A stretch of 64,000 nucleotides of DNA from Agelas oroides (GCA_949130485.1 OX422192.1:9161008-9225007), one strand, 5' to 3'; shown: positions 20,198-31,565, counted from the first letter of the stretch. Program-made: numbers and translations. Notes: generated by a model from the letters alone, not told the origin.

Positions 20198-20810
20198 TTC
20201 TTCCCCCTCTGCCGTGGTTCAGAAAGTATGTAAATCACTCTTGCAGGTATTATGAGTCAACTGCTGGTATTATGATCAGAGAAATTGTAAAATGCTAGAA
20301 TGCAGTTTCAACTCCGACTATAAAATGTTTAAATCAACAAAGCACCTGGTGACTGTGTTTGTCAATGAGTGATTGACAAGTGGAACAGTTCTTCCCACAG
20401 TCCTCAACTGCCGGAAAGTGAGTGTTAGTAACCTAACATCTGGGTCATCTTGTGGCACAATGCTCCTCCCTCCTTGTCCCACACAGTGTGGCTGTACAGC
20501 TGCAGACAGTATAGAGTTGTAGGTTTACTTTAACAGCAAGTTGATTCAAGTGCAACTCTCGATAAACTCAACGGTGGCTCAGATTAGAGATTAGAGCAGG
20601 GTACATGTATAGTGAGCTACTGGCTGTATTGTACCTGAGCTCACCCAAACAAGTACAGTACACGTAGGTAAAAGAATGACTGAAGGATGGGCGGGACTAT
20701 CTTCATCCGAGTGGGTCCTAAGTGGGTGAAAAATAATTTAAAATATTCACCCTCCCTCCTTTTAGTATCATTATTTTCTCTCCTCCTTGACACGCACACA
20801 TACGCATGCA

Positions 20811-21051
20811 GGTCTATTTTACGAGCACTCTGGCAATGGGATCTACCAGGACATGTACTATACCAGGAGGCCAACAAACTCAACTCCTCACACACGCAGA
20901 AGACGTTTTTTGTCACCCCAGGAGGGGGGCAGGGCAGACATTCATGTACTATAGTGTGCAAATGCTGAGCCTAGCCTGGAAACAAGACTACACACACAGC
21001 ACAGTTATGCGCATGACGGATATTTCGCCAGAGGGCTTTACTCACAAGTAA
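20811..21051 (+). pseudogene. CFAP70 internal-exon fragment in unit 3
   Basis: It matches the start of CFAP70 exon 5989 (TTTTACGAGCACTCTGGC, GGATCTACCAGGACATGT, CAACTCCTCACAC) and continues to the part of the gene around 6330-6400 (TATTTCGCCAGAGGGC). Small insertions break the frame and no neighbouring exon follows, so it is a relic carried by the duplication. Confidence 0.8.
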
Positions 21052-21089
21052 ATTGAATGTGCAACTAGTAGTGGAGCTTGAATGAACTC

Positions 21090-23236
21090 TTGCTATGTGT
21101 GATATCTTGTCACTCAAATTGATTATCACACAAACATACTAGCATAGCAACAAACTGATAGCCTGATTGAACAGAATGACTTACATGGTGAAAGGTGCCT
21201 TTATATACAAACAAGACATAATATCATGGCGTACGGTAGTACGCCATATGTAGGGATGACCCCGAAAAAAAATGGCGGCCACATTCAAAGTGCACAAATG
21301 ACACGCTCGAAATGTCCGCGTTAGATAAGTCAACGGCCTCCATGAGCCATATCAGACATTATCGAGTGCTTCCATGGGCAACAGGATCGTTAAATTTGCT
21401 GGAAAGCATCGCTAAGTGCCTGACAGTCAAGTCGCTAAAAAAGGCAAATCGTCTATCTTCTGACTTCTTCTTCTTCTTCTTCTTCTTTTGCTCACCACGA
21501 TAGCACGACAACGGCTGAAGCTATTACAACGATTCAAACGCGAAAGATCAGCATAAATTACTGGGTATTGTACCCACCACTCATCGTTCTCAAAGAAAGA
21601 AGTCGAATTAATCGGCGATTCTCAGGTAACCCCACGCTTATGCTTGCTGCTATACGCCATTTTGTTAGAATAGAATATTCATAGCGATTACGTCAACAGA
21701 AGTTCAACAGCTGCAGCACGTGAAGTTGGCATGCAGCTGCGGTTATTCTACTTCCGTAGAGAACTTGACGATCGATTGATTCCCAAACGATTGCATATGT
21801 TGCTACTTTCATACAGCAGTTGACGTACTTGTGCTGGATTTGACAAGGAACGCAGTATGCGTAACGTCCACAAGAAACGGGCGCGGGATAAGCAGAACTA
21901 TCTGCGAAACAAAGAAAGCAAAAGGCAAGCGTCCCGTAACAAGTAATGGAAGAACCCGGAAAAACACTCTTACTCTCCAAGGGTTCCTTTACCACAGTTA
22001 TGCCTTACCTCTTTATGACCTATGTACCTGCCACCCACCATACACAACCTACACACACCTGCCCACAATGTATAACCAGCTATAGAAACTGTTCCTTGGA
22101 CAACACACAACATACAGTGTTACAACCCTGTCATACAACAGAACAGGTAGACAGTCATGTATATACCACAGTGCCTTAGAACAACCACTCACACACACAT
22201 GCACATACCCAATTAGACAACAGTTACACCCATGATTCCATTGTCAAGTGGATAAGTGCAAACAGCTAACATCCTCCAGAAATCCATCAACATCAACAAT
22301 AAACTACATAACAAGTCATTTCACTTGGGGTGTGGTTACACAACAACAACAAAAAAAAAAACAGAAACAAGTCACAAAAAAGTTTGCCAAACGCAAACAA
22401 GCACATGTAGGGATGAAATCCTCAAAAACCAACCAAACAAGACGGGAACGACACCACAATACTTTTACACCATCCCTACATCTTGTGCCATTTTGCCACC
22501 TGTACACAACACAAAACCCTCTACATTTGTACTTATTAGCCCACACCAACCACAAACAAACATAGTACTTCACTCCATTCAACTATCTCACAAAATAACC
22601 CATCCTTCACAAAGCATTACAAAATTACCACTACTCACTTCACAGCCACCTGTATACAAGACAACCCATATCTATCATGCTAAACAGGCATAAAACTTAA
22701 CAACATAATGCACATTCCAACATAACACACACACTCACCACTCCTCACTCACTCCACACCTTCTACACACAACTTGGACCATACCTGCTACACTCAGTAG
22801 CAACCACCAACAACACAACATACTCACTATGCACAACACACCCACGCCACACCCTTCCATCTACAAGACAACCCTCTTCTACACACAACTAAAAAACAAA
22901 TACAAACACACAGTTTTGGCAAAATGGCACAAGATGTAGGGATGGTGTAAAAGTATTGTGGTGTCGTTCCCGTCTTGTTTGGTTGGTTTTTGAGGATTTC
23001 ATCCCTACATGTGCTTGTTTGCGTTTGGCAAACTTTTTTGTGACTTGTAGAATATTCTAGATGCTTACAGATTCTGTTAATGACTTAACCATATCCTGAG
23101 TCATGTGAGTACACACTGACTAAGGTCAAACCAAAATCCTATACAGCTAAAGAGGTGTCAATGACAACAGATAAATCATGTGTGCACCATTATAAGAAAT
23201 AAGATTGCATGATCAAAGCTACTACATTATGAATCG
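21090..23236. mobile_element. Inserted block of about 2.1 kb, unidentified, absent from unit 4
   Basis: Unit 4 runs from AACTAGTAGTGGAGCTTGCA straight to GTGCATGTGTATACTTTTG. In unit 3 these flanks are separated by this block. Its left part has a palindrome (GGCGTACGGTAGTACGCC near 21230) and several short open frames, one basic (29 codons starting MRNVHKKRARDKQNY, near 21857). Its right part is AC-rich and holds a 132-bp perfect inverted repeat. Ends and target duplication are not clear, so it may be more than one insertion. I do not recognise the family. Confidence 0.5.
22367..23048. repeat. Perfect 132-bp inverted repeat with a 418-bp G-poor spacer
   Basis: Arms 22367-22498 and 22917-23048 are reverse complements without a mismatch that I could find. 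The left arm begins ACAAGTCACAAAAAAG and ends CATTTTGCCA. Each arm also contains TGTAGGGATG and CATCCCTACA in inverted order. The spacer on the plus strand is almost devoid of G and rich in CA and AC. A transcript across it would form a long double-stranded stem. Confidence 0.85.
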
Positions 23237-23676
23237 TGCATGTGTATACTTTTGATTCATCATATACCGGTAAGTCGAACTTCTTGGGCTTACTCCCAAA
23301 AGTGGTAAGGACCAATGAGATTACGAGATTGGTAATTATTACGTAGCACTTCCCTTACAACAGTAAAAAAATTTTATCTCTACCTTTTTTGAGCGGGTTT
23401 AGCATAAAAGGTTTTGAACGTTGCTAGGTTACACTGTTGCAAAAGTGTGTTCTAACCCAAGAAATTCGACTTGGTTCACCAGACTGTTTCTCCTTGTGAG
23501 AGGGTGGGGTCTGGGGACGAGACTATGTCAAAACCTCCCTAGGGGGCGTGGTCTGCTTGTTAACCTCCCCTGTATACCCACATGTGCAGGGATAGGGTGG
23601 TATGTAGTTGTGTATACAGTGTACATTGTGAGTACATACCTTATATGGTGATGTACAATCTTCATTGCCACCTCAG

Positions 23677-24135
23677 ACGGAGAGACCAGTGGAAGCTGAA
23701 CAAGCTCTCAAGTTTGCAGTCAAGGTGAGGTCTTAGAGGGGTGTGGGTGTGGGTATAGTCTGGGACAGGGTCTACTACAGAGATCCATGCATGCATGAGA
23801 TGGCAGTCCCCATCTCCCGCTGACCCCAGCGCAGCTGATGAGGCCTGGTATTGGTCGAAATTAACATCTGCTAACTGTTTTTCTTATTGTTCATAGAGGA
23901 CAAGTTTCCCTACTTTGAAACAATTCAATTATTGAGTTTCCTAACAGAAGTTATCTTCTGGGGTTTTGGTGATTGAAGTGTCATTTGCCATGTCTGCATA
24001 TCAAGCTACCTTTGTGTGTCTCTGCAGGCTGGTTTGAAGGATCCTTCCCTCACAGTTGAGATCAGGGAGCTCCACCAGACTCTCTCTCCCTCCACTGACC
24101 TTGTACACCTCCACCAACTGACAGTAGCTACATAG
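23677..24135 (+). pseudogene. CFAP70 last two exons, copy in unit 3
   Basis: 23677-23724 matches exon 9038-9085 and 24028-24135 matches the terminal exon 9317-9424 including the stop. Splice sites and frames of both are intact, but the upstream exons needed to start a protein are missing. It is best seen as a truncated passenger of the TRIM duplication. The preceding 23236-23676 is non-coding and shared with unit 4 at about 27650-28083. Confidence 0.85.
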
Positions 24136-24463
24136 AGCACTCATGCTATCCCACACCTTGTCCTTATAATTATCTAACCATTGTACGTTCACACTCAAAA
24201 TGTAGACAATCAAGTTCCCAGGCCTTCTGACCATACAAGTGATCAAAACTGGATGGTGGGAAGGCTTGTGAGTGAGGCTACCCAAGGCTAGAAACTAGCT
24301 ATAGGATTAGAAAATGGCTCCGGCAAGGATTGCATGCATGCAGGAAGACGGACACACTTATACATACCTGGGACCAGAAACTGAGAATGTACTACTAATG
24401 TCATAGCTTTGTAAACAATACAAAAATTAATACCGGCCATTCTTGAACAATCAATAAAAGTAG

Positions 24464-26663
24464 TCATAATATGAAAACTTGGCCTGCACTTTCCTCATTG
24501 CCCACAAATACAAAACCGTCATCATCTATTACAATACCTATCGGGCAACTGAACTGACCAAAGGAGGTCACAAACTCTCCACTCGTCTTAAACACTGACA
24601 CACAATTGTTCCCATTTTCACACACATAAACTAACTGGTCAGAACCAACACAGATGCCATAAGGTGCAGAATCCTTTTTACTGAAAGTAGACAAAAACTG
24701 TCCCTTGCAGTCAAAGACTTGCACACGATTGTTGTTAGTATCAGTCACGAAAAAATTTCCTGCTCTGTCCTGGGCAATGTCATTTGGGTCATTGAACTGA
24801 CAATCTCCATCACCATGGCAACCAAAGCTATTCAAATACTCCAACTCTGTGTTCAGTATTTGAACTCTGTTGTTCCCACTATCACACACATACAGTTTGT
24901 CATTGATGACCTTGATCATACTAAGACTCCTAAACTCTCCTGGTTGTGCACCTTTTTGTCCAACTACTTTCATGAGCTTCCCTTCCTTGCTAAACTTGAG
25001 AAGGGAGCAGTTATCATCATCTGACACATAGATATTGTCATCTTTGTCTATAGCTACTCCTATAGGGCTCGAAAACTCATTTGTGATTGTTTGCATCTCC
25101 TTGCCCTCCCTGTCAAACACTGTCACTTTCCTTCCATGCTCCTCAGCTACAACCAACTGCTGCTTGCTGTTGAGTGCTATCCCCCATGGGTTGTTCACTC
25201 CTTCCACGACCCTGACCCCTGACTGGCTCACCTAGCTGGGTGGGGTGGATCTTTGCAAACACTTGAAATGGACTGCCAGCAATTTCGGTGCCATTCACCT
25301 TAACGATCAGGGTATGCCTCCCACGAACCTTGGGAGTGTAAGTGACCTCATAAACTCCTCTCCCTTTTGAGGTGACTTTGGCGTGAACAACAGAATCATT
25401 CACAACTGATTTCAGCTCTGCCTCGACCACTTGCTTTTCTCTACAGAGCTGGCCATTTTGGTACACAGTGTGGACTGTGAACTGGGCTGACTTGCCAACT
25501 TCAGCAACTTTTGTGCCAGCCCCCTCTGCTGTGCACTTAGTGGGATCTGGCAAGACCATCACCTCAGCATTCTTTTGACAGAGGTCAGAGATACCTTCAG
25601 CACAGGCCACTCTAACACCAACGTTTGCTACCTCTGCTGGTATGAGATTGATGTGCTCATGTTTTACACACTGCTCTTGGATTTGATCTTGAATGTGCTG
25701 CTGCAACGACATGAATTCTTCATCAGTTGCATTTTCAACACTGCGCTCTACAAACTCCACAAGACCTTGAATCTCGCTGGTGGCTAGTGCGAAACCCTTC
25801 TTCTGTGCTCCGAGGTTGTCCAGCTTTTGCTGCTTCAATTCAGACACCCTGTCCAGCAGTTGCTTCTCTCGCTTGTGTAGGATTTCATGAAGTTGCTTGA
25901 AAGACTGCTCAATTGTGCCTGCAACAGCTTTATGTTGCTCAGAAACCTCCCTCTCAACCTCCTCCACCTCCCTGGTAGCAGCTGAGATGTTGGTTTGGAT
26001 CTTTGCAAGTGGTGCCAAACTCTCTTTGACTGTTTTCTTGTACTGAGGGGCGGATTTCTTCACAAACTCAAACTTGTGTCCTGCATGATCACGAATGATA
26101 CAATCTCGACAGATGAGGTGATTGCAATCAAAGCAGTATATCTTCAACTGTTCATCGTGGTCTTTGCACATTGAGGGCGGGGCTTCTTTGAGCGGGATCT
26201 CCTTAGCCCCACCCTCCTTCAGCTCCTGAAGGGTCACAACCTTATGGGTGGCGAACGTCTTCATCCTTCTGTGCGATCTCACGCAATCGCTGCAGATAAA
26301 CTCGGTACATTGGCGGCAAAACGCTTCTACCTTTGCTCTAGAACACACCTCGCACATGGCTTCCACTTTTCCATGCGCTTTCCCCATTTTTGTACGCAGT
26401 TCTTTCATTCGATTGACGAAAAACGCCGTAGGTAGTTGATCGGGGTCATTTTGAGGCAAAACTGTTCCCCTTCGGCACTCGGGGCACGCAAAGGGGCGGT
26501 TGGTCCCTGCTCGGAGGGCCAGTTGTCGGACGCACTCCTTGCAGTAGTAGTGGAGGCAAGGGAGGATCTTGGGGTCGCGGAAGTGCTCCTGGCAAACGGG
26601 GCAGGTGATCTCCTCCTCCAGCTCCTCCAACCCCTTCTCCACGGGAACTGGAGCTTCCGCCAT
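24464..26663 (-). pseudogene. TRIM-NHL copy C, frame-shifted between filamin and NHL domains
   Basis: The frame 25143-26663 (506 codons, MAEAPVPVEKG) gives RING, two B-boxes, coiled coil and filamin domain, then runs out of frame into a short foreign tail. The NHL propeller continues openly in another frame from about 25220 to 24464. At about 25205-25218 the plus strand reads GACCCTGACCCCTGACTGGC, where the other copies have a single CCCTGAC: a 7-bp tandem duplication. Both halves remain free of other stops, so the event looks young. The gene may now make a propeller-less TRIM, or be a pseudogene, or the sequenced allele may be one of several. The spacer between the second and third blades and part of blade five also differ in length from the other copies. 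Confidence 0.88.
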
Positions 26664-26790
26664 CGCAGCTATAGCTTCTTTTCAAGGAAGAGAGAGAAAG
26701 CTAAAGGGGGTGGGTAAAAATGGGAGGCAGAGCAGAAAAATGCGACTCAGCTACGCCCACACGGTTCTAGTGCGCGCGTGTGCAAATGAA
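26664..26790 (-). promoter_or_regulatory. Conserved 5' flank of TRIM-NHL C
   Basis: It shares TTCTTTTCAAGGAAGAGAG, GGTGGGTAAAAA, GCGACTCAGCTACGCCCACA and TTCTAGTGCGCG with the other copies. It is kept although the gene is frame-shifted. Confidence 0.45.
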
Positions 26791-27483
26791 TGTGTACCCA
26801 GTGGATGAGAGCTGACCATTAGGCAACTCAACTCCACCAGCCACAGTGGACACTACATCCTGATGGGTGGAATTGATCTTCTAAACTACACCTCAAGAGA
26901 TAAAATTTGGTTCCCAGACCCTCCAGTGAAAGGGGTGCAGTGTGTGTTGGGAACCCAAGATGCTCACATGTAGAACCTTGTGCCCTATCAGCTTTAACTC
27001 AGTCTGCCCTAGGGATATCATTAGGCAACTATGTAGCTAAGGTAGATGCTGGTATTATGAGCCAGGTAAGCTGAATTACTTTATTTCTTCAGTCGTATCT
27101 AAAACATTTAGTACTAGTATTATGATCCAGATAAGCTGAATTACTTTATTTCTTCAGTCATATCTAAAACATTTAGTACTAGTATTATGATCCAGATAAG
27201 CTGAATTACTTTGTTTCTTCAGTCGTATCTAAAACATTTCTTCAGAGAATGTACCACTTAAAACATAACATTGGTATTTTTCCCCTAGTCTCGCTAGCCA
27301 GACTCTTTCTGGTGAGAGTCTGGCTGCACAAGACTATTCTTACCCCTCTGCAGTGGTTCTGAAAGAAAGGGTCTATGTATCACTCTTGCAGGTATTAAGA
27401 GTCAACTGCAAGTATTGTGATCAGGACGAAGAGAGATTGTAAAATGCAGCACCTGGTGACTGCGTTTGTTGGCCTGATGAGCC
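26791..27483. other. Non-coding TRIM 5' flank in unit 3
   Basis: It is colinear with 12011-12530. It contains a short tandem triplication of TATTATGATCCAGATAAGCT-type units (about 27050-27240) and the hairpin at 27286-27336. No gene was seen. Confidence 0.55.
27286..27336. repeat. Hairpin TAGTCTCGCTAGCCAGACTC (unit 3 copy)
   Basis: The left arm is TAGTCTCGCTAGCCAGACTC and the right arm GAGAGTCTGGCT plus AAGACTA. It is the positional equivalent of the copies in units 1 and 2. Confidence 0.75.
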
Positions 27484-28978
27484 GGGGGTGGGCAGGGCAG
27501 ACATTCATGTACCAGTGCACAAATGCCTGGAAACAAGACTACACACACAGCACAGTTATGCGCATGAAGGATATTTCGCCAGAGGGCTTTACTCACAAGT
27601 AAATTGAACGTGCAACTAGTAGTGGAGCTTGCATGGACTCTTCTTGTGCATGTGTATACTTTTGATTCATCATATACCGGTAAGTCTGGTGAACAAAGTC
27701 GAATTTCTCTTATTCCCAAAAAGTGGTAAGGACCAATGAGATTCCCTTACAACAGTAAAAAATTTTTTATCTCTACTTGAGTATCCGTACTTTTTTTGAG
27801 CGGGTTTAGCATAAAAGGTTTTGACGTTGCTAGGTTACACTGTTGCAAAAGTGTGTGCTAACCTAAGAAATTCGACTTGGTTCACCAGACTGTTTCTCCT
27901 CATGAGAGGGTGGGGTCTGGGGATGAGACTATGTCAAAACCTCCCTAGGGGGCGTGGTCTGCTTGTGATCCTCCCCTGTATACCCACATGTGCAGGGGAT
28001 AGGGTGGTATGTACACATGTATATATTGTACATTGTGAGTACATACCTTATATGGTGATGCACAATCTTCTTTGCCACCTCAGACGGAGAGACCAGTGGA
28101 AGCTGAACAAGCTCTCAAGTTTGCAGTCAAGGTGAGGTCTTAAAGGGGTGTGGTAATTGTGTGTGTGGGTGTGGTCAGGGACAGGGTCTACTGTAGAGAT
28201 CCATGCATGCATGAGATGGCAGTCCCCATCTCCTGCTCATCCCAGCTGACGAGGCTTGGTATTGGTCGAAATTAACATCTGCGACTGCTTTTCTCACTGT
28301 TCATAAAGGAGAAGTTCTACTACAGAGATCCATATACTGATGAGATGGCATTCCCCATCAGCCTCGTTCCCAGGCCTCCCCCATTTTTTGTTATTCGATT
28401 TGCATTCAGTATAATACACGGAAGCGAAAGATGTTATGCAATCGAAGTCACCCACTGCGAAGGACATATTTTGGTCAAGGCCTTATCAGCTGTGCTGGGG
28501 TGACCAGGAGATGGGGACTGCTATCTCATGCACAAAATACAGTCAGGTACATAGTCAGGTGGATTTTCGCCGCTCTTCCGCTTCCGTGTATGCAAACCAA
28601 ATACCAAAAAAGAAATGGGGAAGGCCTGGGAACGAGGCTAAGTCCCATCTCTGTGCTCATCCCAGCGCAGCTGATGAGGTATTGGTCAAAATTATCATCT
28701 GCTAACTACTTTTCTCATTGTTCATAAAGGACAAGTGTCCCTACTTTGAAACAACTCAATTATGAGTTTCGTAACAGAAGTTATCTTCTGGGGTTTTGGT
28801 GATTGAAAGCCTTTACTGGAGAATCATTTGTCATGTCTGCATATCAAGCTGCCTTTGTGTGTCTCTGCAGGCTGGTTTGAAGGATCCTTCCCTCACAGCT
28901 GAGATCAGGGAGCTCCACCAGACTCTTTCTCCCTCCACTGACCTCCTGCACCTCCACCAACTGACAGTAGCTACATAA
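27484..28978 (+). pseudogene. CFAP70 fragments in duplication unit 4
   Basis: 27484-27600 matches the part of CFAP70 around 6095-6400 (GGGCAGGGCAGACATTCATG, TATTTCGCCAGAGGGC). 28084-28131 matches exon 9038-9085, and 28871-28978 matches the terminal exon, ending in TAA instead of TAG. Intervening exons are missing, so this is a passenger relic of the duplication. Confidence 0.85.
28360..28640. repeat. Hairpin-ended element of the TAGYCTCG family
   Basis: It starts AGCCTCGTTCCCAGGCC and ends GGCCTGGGAACGAGGCTA. The outer arms carry the GTTATTCGATTTGCATTCAG and GGAAGCG motifs seen at 15767 and 33493. A copied piece of local CFAP70-intron sequence lies inside. Confidence 0.75.
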
Positions 28979-29060
28979 AATAAACACCCTGCATTTAGTC
29001 TTTATAACTTACCCACTGTACACTCACACTCACACATTGTCTGACCTGGTGCACCTCCAC

Positions 29061-29104
29061 TAGCCTTGTTCCCAGACCATGTGCATGGCCTGGGAACAAG
29101 GCTA
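29061..29104. repeat. 44-bp hairpin of the TAGYCTCG family
   Basis: TAGCCTTGTTCCCAG is followed by ACCATGTGCATGGC and the exact inverse CTGGGAACAAGGCTA. It is one of the smallest members, lying in the non-coding spacer 28979-29348 where nothing else was recognised. Confidence 0.85.
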
Positions 29105-29348
29105 CATGAAATGGTTCTGTCTGTACACCTACATACTCACATTCACATTGAGATTACAAAGAAACTGAAAGACTGGCAGTGTTAGAAATGGAAAAAATCT
29201 GTACCTGGGATGAATTCTAGTTGATCAAGCCAGGCACTGAGGTGGTTATGTGGGTAGTTCTCTGGAACAAAACTTCATATCACAGTTTTTGTTAATTACA
29301 TTATTATTAATTACAGAGAAGAAACAATAAATGGGATATCCAAGGTAC

Positions 29349-31565
29349 TCATAACATGAAAACTCTGCCTGCAGTTTTATAATCACTCACGTAAACAAAA
29401 CCATCATCATCAATTACAATACCTGCAGGATGACTAAACTGACCAAAGGAGGTCACAAACTCTCCACTTGTCTTAAATACTGACACACAACTGTGCCCAT
29501 TGTCACACACATAAACTAACTGATCAGAACCAACACAGATGCCAAGAGGACGGTTGAGTTGTTCAGAAGCAGCACCCTTTTTACTGAAAGTAGACAAAAA
29601 CTGTCCCTTGCAGTCAAAGACTTGCACATGGTCATTGTAACTATCAGTCACATACAAATTTCCTGCTCTGTCCTGAGCAATACCATTTGGCCAGTGAAAC
29701 TGACAATCTCCATCACCATGGCAACCAAAACTATTCAAATAATCCAACTCTGTGTTCAGTATTTGAACTCTGTGGTTCTCACAATCACACACGTACAGTT
29801 TGTCATTGATGAGCTTGATCATACTGAGATTACTGAACTCTCCTGGTTGTGCGCCTTTTTGTCCAACTACTTTCATGAGCTTTCCTTCCTTGCTGAACTT
29901 GAAGAGTAAAGAGTTACCCTTGTCAGACACATAGATATTGTCATCTTTGTCCACAGCTACTCCTTTAGGACGAGAAAACTTCTCACATGTGATTGTTTGT
30001 ACCTTCTTTCCCTCTCTATCAAACACTGTCACCTTCTCCCCATCATACTCAGCTACAACTAACTGCTGCTTGCTGTTGAGTGCTATCCCCCATGGCCCTA
30101 CCACTCCTTCCACGACCCTGACTGGCTTGCCTAGCTGGGTGGGGTGGATCTTAGCAAGCACTTGAAATGGACTGCCAGCAATTTGGGTGCCATTCACCTT
30201 CACAATTAGGGTATGCCTCCCACGAACCTCTGGAGTGTAAGTGACCTCATAGACTCCTCTCCCTTTTGAGGTGACTTTGGCGTGAACCACAGAATTATTC
30301 ACAAGGGATTTCAGCTCTGCCTCAACCACTTGCTTTCCTCCACAGAGCTGGCCATTTTGGTACACAGTGCGGACTGTGAACTGGGCTGACTTGCCGACTT
30401 CAGCAACTTTTGTCCCAGGCCCCTCTGCTGTGCACTTGGTGGGATCCACTCTCAAGACTATTACCTCAGCATTCTTTTGACAGAGGTCAGAGATACCTTC
30501 AGCATAGGCCACTCTAACACCAACATTCGCCACCTCTGCTGGTGTGAGATTGATGCACTCATGTTTTACACACTGCTCTTGGATTTGCTCTTGAATGTGC
30601 TGCTGCAACGACATGAATTCTTCATCAGTTGCATTTTCAACACTGCGCTCTACAAACTCCACAAGACCTTGAATCTCACTGGTGGCTAGTGCGAAACCCT
30701 TCTTCTGTGCTCCCAGGTTGTCCAGCTTTTGCTGCTTCAATTCAGATGCTCTGTCCAGCAGTTGCTTCTCTCGTTTGAGTAGGATTTCATGAAGTTGCTT
30801 GAATGACTGCTCAATTGTGCCTGCAACAGCTTTATGTTGCTCAGAAACCTCCCTCTCAACCTTCTCCACCTCCCTGGTAGCAGCTGAGAGGTTGGTTTGG
30901 ATCTTTGCAAGTGGCACCAAACTCTCTTTGACTGTTTTCTTGTACTGAGGGGCGGATTTCTTCACAAACTCAAACTTGTGTCCTGCGTGGTCACGAATGA
31001 TGCAGTCTCGACAAATGAGGTGATTACAATCAAAGCAGTATATCTTAAACTGTTCATCATGATCTTTGCACATTGAGGGCGGGGCTTCTTTCAGTGGGAT
31101 CGCCTTAGCCCCGCCCTCTTTCAGCTCCTGAAGGGTCACGACCTTATGAGTGGCGAACATCTTCATCCTTCTGTGCGATCTCACGCAATCGCTGCAGATA
31201 AATTCGGCACACTGGCGGCAAAACGCTTCTACCTTTGCTCTAGAACACACCTCGCACATGGCTTCCACTTTTCCCTGCGCTTTCTCCATCTTGGTACGCA
31301 GTTCTTTCATTCGGTTGACGAAAAACGCCGTGGGCAGTTGATCTGGGTCGTTTTGAGGCAAAACAGTTCCCCTTCGGCACTCAGGGCACGCAAAGGGGTG
31401 GTTGGTTCCTGCTCGGAGGGCCAGTTGTCGGACGCACTCTTTGCAGTAGTAGTGGAGGCAAGGGAGGATCTTGGGGTCGCGGAAGTGCTCCTGACAAACG
31501 GGGCAAGTGATCTCCTCCTCCAGCTCCTCCAATCCCTTTTCCACAGGATCCGGAACTTCCGCCAT
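29349..31565 (-). CDS. TRIM-NHL protein, copy D
   Basis: Single-exon gene of 738 codons (MAEVPDPVEKG). RING (CPVCQEHF to CPECRRG), B-box 1 (CEVCSRAKVEAFCRQC), B-box 2, coiled coil, filamin-like domain and six NHL blades are all present, with ligand cysteines and histidines intact. Its N-terminal two thirds are almost the same as copies A-C. The NHL part has its own residues at the variable loop sites (SRPKG, SDKGNSL, HWPNG, TDSYNDH, NRPLG, SHPAG). It probably acts as a cytosolic E3 ubiquitin ligase or RNA/protein-binding regulator, by family analogy. Confidence 0.92.
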   Translation of the reverse strand: MAEVPDPVEKGLEELEEEITCPVCQEHFRDPKILPCLHYYCKECVRQLALRAGTNHPFACPECRRGTVLPQNDPDQLPTAFFVNRMKELRTKMEKAQGKVEAMCEVCSRAKVEAFCRQCAEFICSDCVRSHRRMKMFATHKVVTLQELKEGGAKAIPLKEAPPSMCKDHDEQFKIYCFDCNHLICRDCIIRDHAGHKFEFVKKSAPQYKKTVKESLVPLAKIQTNLSAATREVEKVEREVSEQHKAVAGTIEQSFKQLHEILLKREKQLLDRASELKQQKLDNLGAQKKGFALATSEIQGLVEFVERSVENATDEEFMSLQQHIQEQIQEQCVKHECINLTPAEVANVGVRVAYAEGISDLCQKNAEVIVLRVDPTKCTAEGPGTKVAEVGKSAQFTVRTVYQNGQLCGGKQVVEAELKSLVNNSVVHAKVTSKGRGVYEVTYTPEVRGRHTLIVKVNGTQIAGSPFQVLAKIHPTQLGKPVRVVEGVVGPWGIALNSKQQLVVAEYDGEKVTVFDREGKKVQTITCEKFSRPKGVAVDKDDNIYVSDKGNSLLFKFSKEGKLMKVVGQKGAQPGEFSNLSMIKLINDKLYVCDCENHRVQILNTELDYLNSFGCHGDGDCQFHWPNGIAQDRAGNLYVTDSYNDHVQVFDCKGQFLSTFSKKGAASEQLNRPLGICVGSDQLVYVCDNGHSCVSVFKTSGEFVTSFGQFSHPAGIVIDDDGFVYVSDYKTAGRVFML

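Larger units (their letters stand above)
12893..20711. repeat. Segmental duplication unit 2
   Basis: The order is CFAP70 3' fragment, TRIM-NHL B (-), then TRIM 5' flank, as in unit 1. It is lengthened by the minisatellite (13040-14660), palindromes (15610-16367) and a TTAA-flanked insertion (18943-19963). The right edge is the loss of similarity to unit 1 after CTTCATCCGAG at about 20711. Confidence 0.75.
20811..27483. repeat. Segmental duplication unit 3
   Basis: It holds CFAP70 fragments (20811-21051 and 23677-24135), TRIM-NHL C (-) and the TRIM 5' flank. A block of about 2.1 kb (21090-23236) interrupts it relative to unit 4. The right edge at about 27483 joins flank sequence to another CFAP70 exon fragment. 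Confidence 0.7.

Noticed and set aside
21312-21503. Possible small gene starting MSALDKSTASMSHIRHYRVL
   Set aside because: It ends in a TTC repeat, lies in an inserted block, and no homology or further exon is apparent.
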